Assembly: GCA_964483395.1 (NCBI GenBank)
Contig: CAZABT010000024.1
Span: 1 to 30,444, forward strand
DNA from: JAAYYM01 sp964483395
GTDB lineage: Bacteria > Bacillota > Clostridia > Lachnospirales > Lachnospiraceae
Reading direction: 5' to 3'
DNA: 30,444 nt
Shown piece after piece: positions 1 through 6,847 of the stretch. Made by a program: the position numbers and the translations under genes. The notes beneath the pieces were generated by a model. It did no database searches and was not told the DNA's origin. It was given only the letters and a program-made list of their open reading frames with translations. Position 1 is the stretch's first letter, and each line of letters starts with the position of its first letter.

Positions 1-27
1 AATATAGAAACAAGCAAATCAATCCAT

Positions 28-56
28 TTGACAAAATTCCATTCAGCAGTTATGAT
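28..56 (+). promoter_or_regulatory. Sigma-A promoter of the Liv operon
   Basis: TTGACA at 28-33 and TATGAT at 51-56 are separated by exactly 17 bp, close to the housekeeping consensus. The predicted start of transcription is near 63, leaving a leader of about 33 nt before the ATG at 96. No operator or riboswitch fold is visible in the 95 bp available; anything further upstream is outside the window. Confidence 0.8.
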
Positions 57-95
57 GTATTTCGTATATTTTTATTGATTAAGGAGGAGAAAGTT

Positions 96-1310
96 ATGAA
101 AAAGAAATTTTTAAGCGTATTACTCACAGTTTCCATGACTGCTGCATTACTCGCAGGCTGTGGTTCAACCGCTGATGCAGGCGCTGCAACAGATGCCGCT
201 GAATCTACAGAAGCTGCTGATGCATCAGAGCCCGCAACAACAGAAGCAGGTGCTTCTGACGGCGGTACATTCCTGATCGGTGGTATCGGACCTCTTACAG
301 GTGCTGCTGCTTCCTATGGTTTATCCGTTAAGCAGGGTGCAGAGGTTGCAATTCAGGAAATCAACGAAACTGGCGGTGTCAAGGTTGGAGATGTATCCTA
401 CACATTTGCTATGCAGTTTGAAGATGACCAGGCAACAGAAGACAAAGCCATTCAGGCATACAACACACTGATGGATCAGAAGGTCAATGCCATCCTCGGA
501 ACAGTTACATCCGGCGCATGCCTTGCAATTGTTGATCTGACAGCAGAAGACGGTATTCTTCAGATTACCCCTTCAGGCTCTGCTCAGGACTGCACAAAGA
601 ACCCCAACGGATTCAGAATCTGCTTTACAGACCCTCTGCAGGGTGTAACTATGGCAGATTATGCTGTCAATGAATTGGGCTATAAGAAAATTGCTGTTAT
701 CTTCAACAACTCTGATGAATATTCAACAGGCATCAAGGATGCTTTTGAAGCTCAGGTTGCAAAGAACGGCGGTGAAATCGTAGCAAGTGAATCCTTTGTA
801 AAGGATGATGTAGATTTCAATACTCAGTTGACAAGCATCAAGGGCACGGACGCAGAAGTCATCTTCGTTCCGGCATATTATAACGATGCAACCTATATCA
901 CAAAGCAGGCTAAGGAACTTGGCATGGGACTTCCGTTCCTCGGTTCTGACGGCTGGGATGGTGTACTCGGTACTGTAACGGATCCTTCTACTGTAGAGGG
1001 TGCTGTATTCTTGAGCCCGTTCTTCGCTGCTGAAAACAATGATCTGGTTAAGACCTTCGTTTCTTCTTATGAAACTGCTTATGGTGCAACTCCTGACCAG
1101 TTTGCTGCTGACGCATATGACACTGTCTATGTATTTAAGGCTGCTATGGAGAAGGCAGGTTCTATTGACAGCGCTGCAATGATCGCTGCTATGCCTGAGA
1201 TTTCTATCAACGGACTGACCGGTGAAGGCATGAGCTTTACCGTAGAGGGTGAGCCGAACAAGGGTGCTAAATTTATCAAGATCGTAAACGGTCAATATAC
1301 AATGGAATAA
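96..1310 (+). CDS. livJ: Branched-chain amino acid-type ABC transporter substrate-binding lipoprotein
   Basis: This is the extracellular receptor of a HAAT-family importer, delivering amino acids (leucine/isoleucine/valine or related substrates) to LivHM. Residues 1-22 form a lipoprotein signal peptide with lipobox LLAGC (lipidated Cys22), then an Ala/Thr/Glu-rich flexible linker to about residue 52. The type I periplasmic-binding fold (Peripla_BP_6) follows, opening with FLIGGIGPLTGAAASYG and containing the typical ATSVTSGA-like stretch as GTVTSGACLA. At 404 residues it has normal family length. ATG 96 is chosen because AAGGAGGAGA lies at 81-90; an in-frame TTG at 75 would precede the ribosome binding site. 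It is first in the operon and separated from livH by a terminator, which fits the need for excess binding protein. The exact ligand cannot be read from sequence. Confidence 0.93.
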   Translation: MKKKFLSVLLTVSMTAALLAGCGSTADAGAATDAAESTEAADASEPATTEAGASDGGTFLIGGIGPLTGAAASYGLSVKQGAEVAIQEINETGGVKVGDVSYTFAMQFEDDQATEDKAIQAYNTLMDQKVNAILGTVTSGACLAIVDLTAEDGILQITPSGSAQDCTKNPNGFRICFTDPLQGVTMADYAVNELGYKKIAVIFNNSDEYSTGIKDAFEAQVAKNGGEIVASESFVKDDVDFNTQLTSIKGTDAEVIFVPAYYNDATYITKQAKELGMGLPFLGSDGWDGVLGTVTDPSTVEGAVFLSPFFAAENNDLVKTFVSSYETAYGATPDQFAADAYDTVYVFKAAMEKAGSIDSAAMIAAMPEISINGLTGEGMSFTVEGEPNKGAKFIKIVNGQYTME

Positions 1311-1326
1311 TTTCCGAAAACCAGTC

Positions 1327-1366
1327 AAAGGAGACCGGAGCCATCGTGCTTAGGTCTCCTTTTTTC
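1327..1366 (+). terminator. Intrinsic terminator/attenuator between livJ and livH
   Basis: AAAGGAGACC at 1327-1336 pairs with GGTCTCCTTT from 1353, followed by a T-run. It lies 17 bp after livJ. I saw no convincing promoter between it and livH, so livHMGF is probably expressed by read-through at a lower level than livJ. Confidence 0.85.
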
Positions 1367-1437
1367 TTGCATTTCAGCGCTTATTATGATACCATAAATT
1401 GCACTCACATAAATATTTTCAGTTTGGAGAAGATCAA

Positions 1438-2325
1438 ATGAACGTATTAAACAGTATTATCGAACAGTTGATTAACGGTCTGCGTACCGGCAGTATTTAC
1501 GCATTGATCGCACTGGGATATACGATGGTATACGGAATTGCCAAGATGATCAACTTTGCCCATGGTGACATTATCATGGTCGGAGCCTACATACTTTATG
1601 TATTCATCTCGCTTCTGCATGTACCTGCCATACCCGCAGTGCTGTTGACAACCATGGTTTGTGCCATTCTCGGCGTTGCCATTGAAAAAGTGGCATACAA
1701 ACCACTCAGAAAAGCGCAGCCCCTTGCCGTACTTATTACTGCAATCGGTGTCAGCTTCTTTCTGCAGAACCTGATACAGATCATATTCGGAGCAACACCG
1801 ATTCCGTTTGGCTCTATCATCAAGATACCGGCTGTCAAGCTCGGTTCCATCACCATATCGGGCATCACCATCGTTACGCTAGTGGTCACGACGATCTGTA
1901 TGGTTGCCCTGACACTTTTTATTAATAAGACCAAAGCAGGCCGCGCCATGCGTGCTGTTTCTGAGGATAAGGGAGCTGCAGAGCTCATGGGAATCAATGT
2001 CAACGGAACGATTTCCCTGACCTTCTTCATCGGCTCCGCGCTTGCTGCCATTGCCGGCATTCTCTTTATCTGCCAGTATGAAGCACTGAAGCCGACGCTT
2101 GGTGCCCTTCCCGGTATCAAGGCCTTCGTTGCTGCCGTACTCGGCGGTATCGGAAGTATTCCCGGTGCAATGCTCGGCGGTATCATTCTCGGCCTGATTG
2201 AAAGCCTTTCCAAAGCTTATATATCCACTCAGTTGTCGGATGCCATCGTATTCGGTGTGCTTGTTGTCGTACTGCTCGTCAAGCCTACCGGTCTCCTCGG
2301 CAAACAAAGAAAGGAGAAGGTATGA
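1438..2325 (+). CDS. livH: Branched-chain amino acid ABC transporter permease LivH
   Basis: This is one of the two membrane permeases of the Liv-type importer (BPD_transp_2 family). It is 295 residues long with about eight hydrophobic segments. Family signatures are visible: an N-terminal GLRTGSIYALIALGYTMVYG, then INFAHGDIIMVGAY, and the cytoplasmic coupling region RAMRAVSEDKGAAELMGIN that contacts the ATPases. The ATG at 1438 is preferred because TTGGAGA lies at 1424-1430; the reading frame stays open further upstream but without a ribosome binding site. Its stop overlaps the livM start (ATGATGA), indicating translational coupling. Confidence 0.94.
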   Translation: MNVLNSIIEQLINGLRTGSIYALIALGYTMVYGIAKMINFAHGDIIMVGAYILYVFISLLHVPAIPAVLLTTMVCAILGVAIEKVAYKPLRKAQPLAVLITAIGVSFFLQNLIQIIFGATPIPFGSIIKIPAVKLGSITISGITIVTLVVTTICMVALTLFINKTKAGRAMRAVSEDKGAAELMGINVNGTISLTFFIGSALAAIAGILFICQYEALKPTLGALPGIKAFVAAVLGGIGSIPGAMLGGIILGLIESLSKAYISTQLSDAIVFGVLVVVLLVKPTGLLGKQRKEKV

Positions 2326-3293
2326 TGAAAAAGCTGATCAAGAATAAAAATAATGTAATCATATTTGCAGTCACGATCGTTGTTTATGCATTGGTTATGA
2401 TTTTGGTCAATGCAGGGCTGCTCAGCAGACAGATGACTTCTATCATTGTTCCTGTCTGTGTGAATGTCATGCTTGCCGTTTCACTTTGCCTGATCGTCGG
2501 TTTTCTGGGCGAGCTGACACTGGGACATGCAAGTTTTATGTCCATCGGAGCCTATACCGGTGCCCTGATTACTTTAAACGCAACTGTTCTTCCTGCACCA
2601 TTGGCATTTGCCATTGCAATCCTTGCAGGTGGTCTGACTGCCGGCCTGTTTGGTATCCTCATTGGTGTTCCTGTACTGCGTCTGAAGGGAGATTATCTTG
2701 CGATTGTCACACTTGGGTTCGGTGAGATCATCAAATCCATTATCAACTCCCTGACCATTACCGGAGGAGCCGCAGGACTTTCCAATATACCGAAATATTC
2801 CACCTACAAACAGTTTACACTCATCTATATCGTCATGGTATTGATGATCCTGTTGATTGCAAACCTTGTTCATTCCAGACACGGACGTGCTATTTCCTCT
2901 ATCCGCGATAATTATATTGCAGCCGAGGCAACCGGTATTCCGGTCAGCCGCTTTAAAGTAACTGCATTTGTAATTTCTGCTGTTTTTGCAGGAATAGCGG
3001 GTGTTATTTATGCACACAACGTTGGCATCCTAAAGCCCGGCAACTTTGATTACAATAAGTCCATTGAAATACTGGTTATGGTAGTTTTGGGCGGCATGGG
3101 CAACATCAAGGGCTCCATCATTGCTGCAGTCATCCTCACCCTGCTTCCAGAGGTTCTCAGAGGACTGGATGATTACAGAATGTTAATGTATGCCGTTGTC
3201 CTGATTGCAATGATGATCTTTAACAACTCTTCCTTCAAGGCAACGCTGCTGGAAAAGAAACGGGCAAAATCCTCTGAAAAGGAGGCTGAATAA
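2322..3293 (+). CDS. livM: Branched-chain amino acid ABC transporter permease LivM
   Basis: This is the second permease and pairs with LivH to form the translocation channel. It is 323 residues with 8-10 hydrophobic segments. Diagnostic stretches are GELTLGHASFMSIGAYTGAL, the VLRLKGDYLAIVTLGFGEI motif and the coupling loop RAISSIRDNYIAAEATGIP. Two consecutive ATG codons (2322 and 2325) follow AAAGGAGAAGG; either could be used, and both overlap the livH stop codon. Only one base separates its stop codon from the livG start at 3295. Confidence 0.94.
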   Translation: MMKKLIKNKNNVIIFAVTIVVYALVMILVNAGLLSRQMTSIIVPVCVNVMLAVSLCLIVGFLGELTLGHASFMSIGAYTGALITLNATVLPAPLAFAIAILAGGLTAGLFGILIGVPVLRLKGDYLAIVTLGFGEIIKSIINSLTITGGAAGLSNIPKYSTYKQFTLIYIVMVLMILLIANLVHSRHGRAISSIRDNYIAAEATGIPVSRFKVTAFVISAVFAGIAGVIYAHNVGILKPGNFDYNKSIEILVMVVLGGMGNIKGSIIAAVILTLLPEVLRGLDDYRMLMYAVVLIAMMIFNNSSFKATLLEKKRAKSSEKEAE

Positions 3294-3294
3294 T

Positions 3295-4059
3295 ATGGCT
3301 TTACTGGAAATCAAAAAACTCGGCATTTCCTTCGGCGGTCTTCGTGCCGTTGATGATCTGAATATGGAAGTCAATGAAGGCTCACTGGTGGGTTTGATTG
3401 GCCCCAACGGTGCCGGCAAGACAACAGTCTTCAACATGCTGACAGGTGTCTATACACCGACCAACGGCAGAATCCTGTTGGACGGCAAAAGTATCATCGG
3501 AAAGAAACCGAATGAAATCTGTGAGGCAGGCATCGCACGTACCTTTCAGAACATCCGTCTGTTTTCAAAAATGACAGTGCTGGACAATGTTAAGGTCGCA
3601 CTGCACAATCAGATTCATTACTCACTGTTTGAAAGCTTTTTCCATGCAGGCTCTTATCGCAAAAAAGAACAGCTGATGGATGAAAAAGCAATGGAGATCC
3701 TGCAGGTTTTTGATCTGGACAAACAGGCCTCCTATCTGGCTGCTAATCTTCCATATGGCAAGCAGCGTAAGCTTGAAATTGCCAGAGCACTCGCTACAAA
3801 TCCACGTATACTGCTTCTGGATGAGCCTGCCGCCGGTATGAATCCCGCGGAGACTAAGGAGCTTATGCAGACCATCGAACTTGTCCGCAATCAGTTCCAT
3901 GTTACAATACTGCTTATTGAGCATGATATGAAACTGGTTTCCGGTATCTGTGAATATTTATATGTATTGAACTTCGGCACTCTGCTTGTACACGGCAAAC
4001 CCGAAGAAGTCCTCAATGATCCGAAGGTCATTGTTGCTTATTTAGGGGAGGAGGATTGA
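3295..4059 (+). CDS. livG: Branched-chain amino acid ABC transporter ATP-binding protein LivG
   Basis: This is the first of two ATPase subunits of the importer, 254 residues and cytoplasmic. Walker A is GPNGAGKTT (about residues 36-44), the Q-loop is in RTFQNIRLF, and Walker B is ILLLDEPAAGM. The His-switch is in LLIEHDMKLV. The ABC signature reads LPYGKQRKLEIARAL, the LivG-type variant of LSGGQ (usually LSYGQQR). A LivG-typical C-terminal extension follows (GKPEEVLNDPKVIVAYLGE). The ribosome binding site AAAGGAGG overlaps the end of livM. Confidence 0.95.
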   Translation: MALLEIKKLGISFGGLRAVDDLNMEVNEGSLVGLIGPNGAGKTTVFNMLTGVYTPTNGRILLDGKSIIGKKPNEICEAGIARTFQNIRLFSKMTVLDNVKVALHNQIHYSLFESFFHAGSYRKKEQLMDEKAMEILQVFDLDKQASYLAANLPYGKQRKLEIARALATNPRILLLDEPAAGMNPAETKELMQTIELVRNQFHVTILLIEHDMKLVSGICEYLYVLNFGTLLVHGKPEEVLNDPKVIVAYLGEED

Positions 4060-4061
4060 CC

Positions 4062-4763
4062 ATGTCCATGTTGGAAGTTAAGAATATTAATGTTTATTAT
4101 GGTCTGATTCATGCTTTGAAGGATGTATCCTTTAAGGTCGATGAAGGTGAAGTCATTGCCCTCATCGGTGCAAACGGTGCCGGTAAGACCACTATACTGC
4201 ATACAATCACAGGTCTGCTGCAGGCCAAGAGCGGTTCTATCATCTTTGAGGGCAAGGATATCACCAAAATGCCCGGCTACAAGATCGTATCCCTCGGTAT
4301 GGCACACGTTCCGGAAGGACGCCGTGTATTTGCAGAGCTGACCGTATATGAAAATCTGATGATGGGTGCCTATACCCGTAAGGATAAAGCAGAAATCGCA
4401 GAATCGCTTGTCGGTATCTATGAGCACTTTCCGCGTCTTGAAGAGCGAAAGAACCAGCTCGCCGGTACGCTTTCCGGCGGTGAACAGCAAATGCTGGCTA
4501 TGGGACGTGCCCTGATGTCCAAGCCCCGCATTATCTTGATGGATGAACCCTCTATGGGGCTCTCTCCCATCTATGTGAATGAAATCTTTCATATTATTAA
4601 GGAAGTCAGCGACAGTGGAACGACTGTGCTGCTCGTAGAGCAGAATGCCAAGAAAGCATTTTCCATTTCTGACCGGTGTTATGTATTGGAAACGGGCAAG
4701 ATCATTATGGAAAATGAAGATTTAAATGACGAATCCATTAAGAAGGCTTATTTAGGTGAATAG
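4062..4763 (+). CDS. livF: Branched-chain amino acid ABC transporter ATP-binding protein LivF
   Basis: This is the second ATPase subunit, 233 residues. Walker A is GANGAGKTT, the ABC signature is LSGGEQQMLAMGRAL and Walker B is IILMDEPSMGLSP. As in other LivF proteins, the position after Walker B reads LLVEQNAKKA instead of carrying the His-switch. The ATG at 4062 sits 2 bp after the livG stop and behind GGGGAGGAGG inside the end of livG; an upstream in-frame TTG at 4056 overlaps the livG stop and is less likely. It heterodimerises with LivG on the LivHM coupling loops. Confidence 0.95.
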   Translation: MSMLEVKNINVYYGLIHALKDVSFKVDEGEVIALIGANGAGKTTILHTITGLLQAKSGSIIFEGKDITKMPGYKIVSLGMAHVPEGRRVFAELTVYENLMMGAYTRKDKAEIAESLVGIYEHFPRLEERKNQLAGTLSGGEQQMLAMGRALMSKPRIILMDEPSMGLSPIYVNEIFHIIKEVSDSGTTVLLVEQNAKKAFSISDRCYVLETGKIIMENEDLNDESIKKAYLGE

Positions 4764-4775
4764 GAGGGTTTTATC

Positions 4776-5396
4776 ATGGGCAAACCAATCATTACAATTG
4801 CACGGCAATATGGCAGCGGCGGTAAGACAATCGGACAAATGCTGGCAAATGATCTGAAGATCAGCTGCTACGAGCGCGAGATTATTTCAATGGCATCTGA
4901 GGACAGCGGTATTAACGAAAGCCTTTTTGCCAAGGTAGACGAATGCATCAGTGTCAATTCCTTTTTTAAGCTGAACCACATTTATAAAGGCAAATTGATT
5001 TCACCCGAAAGTGACGGATTTACTTCTAATCAGAATCTTTTTAACTATCAGGCAAAGATCATCAAGGATCTGGCAGAGAAGGACTCCTGTGTAATCATAG
5101 GCAGATGTGCTAATTTTGTGTTGAAAGACAATCCTGATGCCATCAGTGTATTCGTATATGCTGACGCAGATTTTCTCTTGGAGAATGCACTGGAACGAAC
5201 CAGTCTTTCAGAAAAGGACACCTTGAAATACATCGAAAAGACAAATAAATATCGTGCTGATTATTATAAATATTACACCGGACGCGAATGGTATGACCTG
5301 CGTGGCTATGACCTCTGCCTTGACAGCGGCAAGCTTGGATTTGAAGGCTGTAAGGAAGCGATCAAGGCCTACATGGACATCCGCACGCACGCGTAG
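4776..5396 (+). CDS. Cytidylate kinase-like family P-loop protein
   Basis: This 206-residue cytoplasmic protein opens with IITIARQYGSGGKTIGQ, the P-loop of the cytidylate-kinase-like family (AAA_26/PF13189). Members normally show ITI-RQYGSGGREIG; here Lys-Thr follows the glycines. YEREIISMASEDSGI and the later CVIIGRCANFVL also fit the family. These proteins are common in Clostridia and Bacteroides and their substrates are generally not established, so a CMP kinase role should not be assumed. It starts 12 bp after livF behind TAGGAGGG and is very probably the last gene of the Liv operon. A regulatory or nucleotide-linked function with the transporter is only an inference. Confidence 0.85.
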   Translation: MGKPIITIARQYGSGGKTIGQMLANDLKISCYEREIISMASEDSGINESLFAKVDECISVNSFFKLNHIYKGKLISPESDGFTSNQNLFNYQAKIIKDLAEKDSCVIIGRCANFVLKDNPDAISVFVYADADFLLENALERTSLSEKDTLKYIEKTNKYRADYYKYYTGREWYDLRGYDLCLDSGKLGFEGCKEAIKAYMDIRTHA

Positions 5397-5435
5397 TGCC
5401 AACATTCTTCCGTGGACAGCCGATGCGCGGAACAC

Positions 5436-5515
5436 CCCACGGACAACTGACAGACAACCCGCGAACTACTGACAGACAACCCACGGACAACTGACAGGCA
5501 ACCCGCGAACTACCG
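5436..5515. repeat. 22-bp tandem repeat, four copies, after the Liv operon
   Basis: Four head-to-tail units start at 5436, 5458, 5480 and 5502. The consensus is CCC[A/G]CG[G/A]AC[A/T]ACTGACAG[A/G]CAA, and the fourth copy decays after about 14 bp. Units 1 and 3 are nearly identical, as are 2 and 4, so the array also has a 44-bp higher-order period. It lies between the stop codon at 5396 and the hairpin at 5567. There are no spacers, so it is not CRISPR. Function unknown. Confidence 0.85.
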
Positions 5516-5533
5516 ATGTCCCACAAAATATAC

Positions 5534-5561
5534 TTGCAAATTCATTCATTTCCGTTATAAT
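5534..5561 (+). promoter_or_regulatory. Candidate promoter upstream of the antiporter gene
   Basis: TTGCAA at 5534-5539 and TATAAT at 5556-5561 are spaced by 16 bp. Transcription would begin near 5568, at the very base of the hairpin at 5567-5597. The antiporter leader would then be about 90 nt and start with that hairpin. Confidence 0.5.
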
Positions 5562-5566
5562 AAGAT

Positions 5567-5597
5567 ATTGGGTGCATCATACCCAATCTCTTTTTTT
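5567..5597 (+). terminator. Hairpin plus T7 run: Liv operon terminator or antiporter leader attenuator
   Basis: ATTGGGT (5567-5573) pairs with ACCCAAT (5581-5587) across a 7-nt loop, and a seven-T run follows at 5591-5597. It is the first convincing terminator after the Liv operon. The promoter-like element just upstream means it could also act at the start of the next transcript. Confidence 0.7.
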
Positions 5598-5659
5598 GAT
5601 AGAGTATTCCTTTCAAAAACATTCTTTACGATAAAAACAAAAGAAAGATGGTAATATAC

Positions 5660-6847
5660 ATGGAAGCATATGTAATATTTAAAGATCTGGCAATCATCAT
5701 CATATTTGCAAAATTCTTCGGGATCATTGCAAGAAAGCTGAAGGCGCCTCAGGTGGTCGGTGAGATTATCGCAGGTCTGATCATCGGACCCAGCATATTA
5801 GGCTTAGTCACCGCATCCGATTTTCTGGTGCGAATGGCAGAGGTTGGTGTTGTCCTGATCATGTTCTCTGCCGGTCTGGAAACAGATTTAAAAGAATTGA
5901 TGAAAACAGGCCCGATTGCATTTCTGATTGCATGTGCCGGTGTATTTATCCCGCTTGTAGGCGGAACCTTGCTCAATATGGCATTTTACGGTGCGGCTGC
6001 TGTCGGCACACTGGAATTCTACAAATCGCTGTTTATTGGTGTCATCATGACCGCAACCTCTGTCAGCATCACTGTTCAGGCGCTGAAAGAATTGGGATAC
6101 CTAAAGGGCAGGGTCGGCACGACCATACTGGCGGCGGCCATCATAGATGATATCATTGGCATCGTTGTATTGACCTTTGTCATCGGCTTCAAAGACCCTA
6201 ACCAGAATATGAGCCGCGTTATCATCAGCACAATTCTGTTCTTTGTCTTCTCTCTCATTGTCGGCTATGTTGCTTATAAGATTTTCAAAAAAGTGGATAA
6301 GAGATACCCGCACACAAGACGTATCCCCATCGCCGGATTAGCGTTCTGTCTTGCCATGGCATATATTGCCGAGAAATATTTTGGAATTGCAGACATCACC
6401 GGTGCTTATGTTGCAGGTATTATCCTGTGCAGCATCCGTGACTCAGATTATATCGCAGAAAAAATGGACATCAATTCGTATATGCTCTTTGGGCCCATCT
6501 TCTTTGCCAGCATTGGCTTGAAAACAGATATCACCAGCTTCTCCGGTGCCGTTCTGATCTTCTCCATTGCATTTGTTGTCGTTGCCATGGTCACAAAAAT
6601 CATCGGCTGTGGTCTGATGGCCAAGCTATGCCGTTTTTCCAATACCGACTCACTAAAAATCGGTGTCGGTATGATGACACGCGGGGAAGTTGCTTTGATT
6701 GTTTCACAAAAGGGCTTGTCAGTCGGTCTGCTGGACCCGGTTTTCTTTACCTCCGTCATCCTGCTGATCATCGTTTCTTCTATCCTGACACCAATCACCT
6801 TGAAATATTTATACGCCAAAGCACCGGAAGCTACACCTGCTTCTTAA
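5660..6847 (+). CDS. Cation:proton antiporter (KefB/NapA-like, CPA2 family)
   Basis: This integral membrane protein (395 residues from this start) belongs to the sodium/hydrogen exchanger superfamily (PF00999), with about 12-13 hydrophobic segments. Signatures are KAPQVVGEIIAGLIIGPSILG near the N terminus, the LIMFSAGLETDLKEL loop, and the ion-binding double aspartate in AAAIIDDIIGIVVL. The C-terminal half has FGPIFFASIGLKTDI and MMTRGEVALIVSQ. The protein ends soon after the last membrane segment, so the cytoplasmic RCK/TrkA-N domain found in KefB/KefC is absent. The ATG at 5660 is preferred because AAAGATGG sits 8 bp upstream; ATG 5648 in the same frame is the alternative and adds four residues. 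Its 3' end overlaps the convergent GGDEF gene by 17 bp. The transported cation is not evident. Confidence 0.9.
   Translation: MEAYVIFKDLAIIIIFAKFFGIIARKLKAPQVVGEIIAGLIIGPSILGLVTASDFLVRMAEVGVVLIMFSAGLETDLKELMKTGPIAFLIACAGVFIPLVGGTLLNMAFYGAAAVGTLEFYKSLFIGVIMTATSVSITVQALKELGYLKGRVGTTILAAAIIDDIIGIVVLTFVIGFKDPNQNMSRVIISTILFFVFSLIVGYVAYKIFKKVDKRYPHTRRIPIAGLAFCLAMAYIAEKYFGIADITGAYVAGIILCSIRDSDYIAEKMDINSYMLFGPIFFASIGLKTDITSFSGAVLIFSIAFVVVAMVTKIIGCGLMAKLCRFSNTDSLKIGVGMMTRGEVALIVSQKGLSVGLLDPVFFTSVILLIIVSSILTPITLKYLYAKAPEATPAS

Noticed and set aside
723..1328. A 201-codon open frame antisense to livJ
   Set aside because: No ribosome binding site or domain, and the opposite strand encodes a convincing lipoprotein.
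5254..5472. Small plus-strand open frame running from the kinase-like gene into the 22-bp repeats
   Set aside because: It overlaps the kinase-like gene in another frame, has no ribosome binding site and low-complexity Thr/Arg content derived from the repeat.
5436..5515. CRISPR array
   Set aside because: The units are directly adjacent with no spacers and no cas genes are present.
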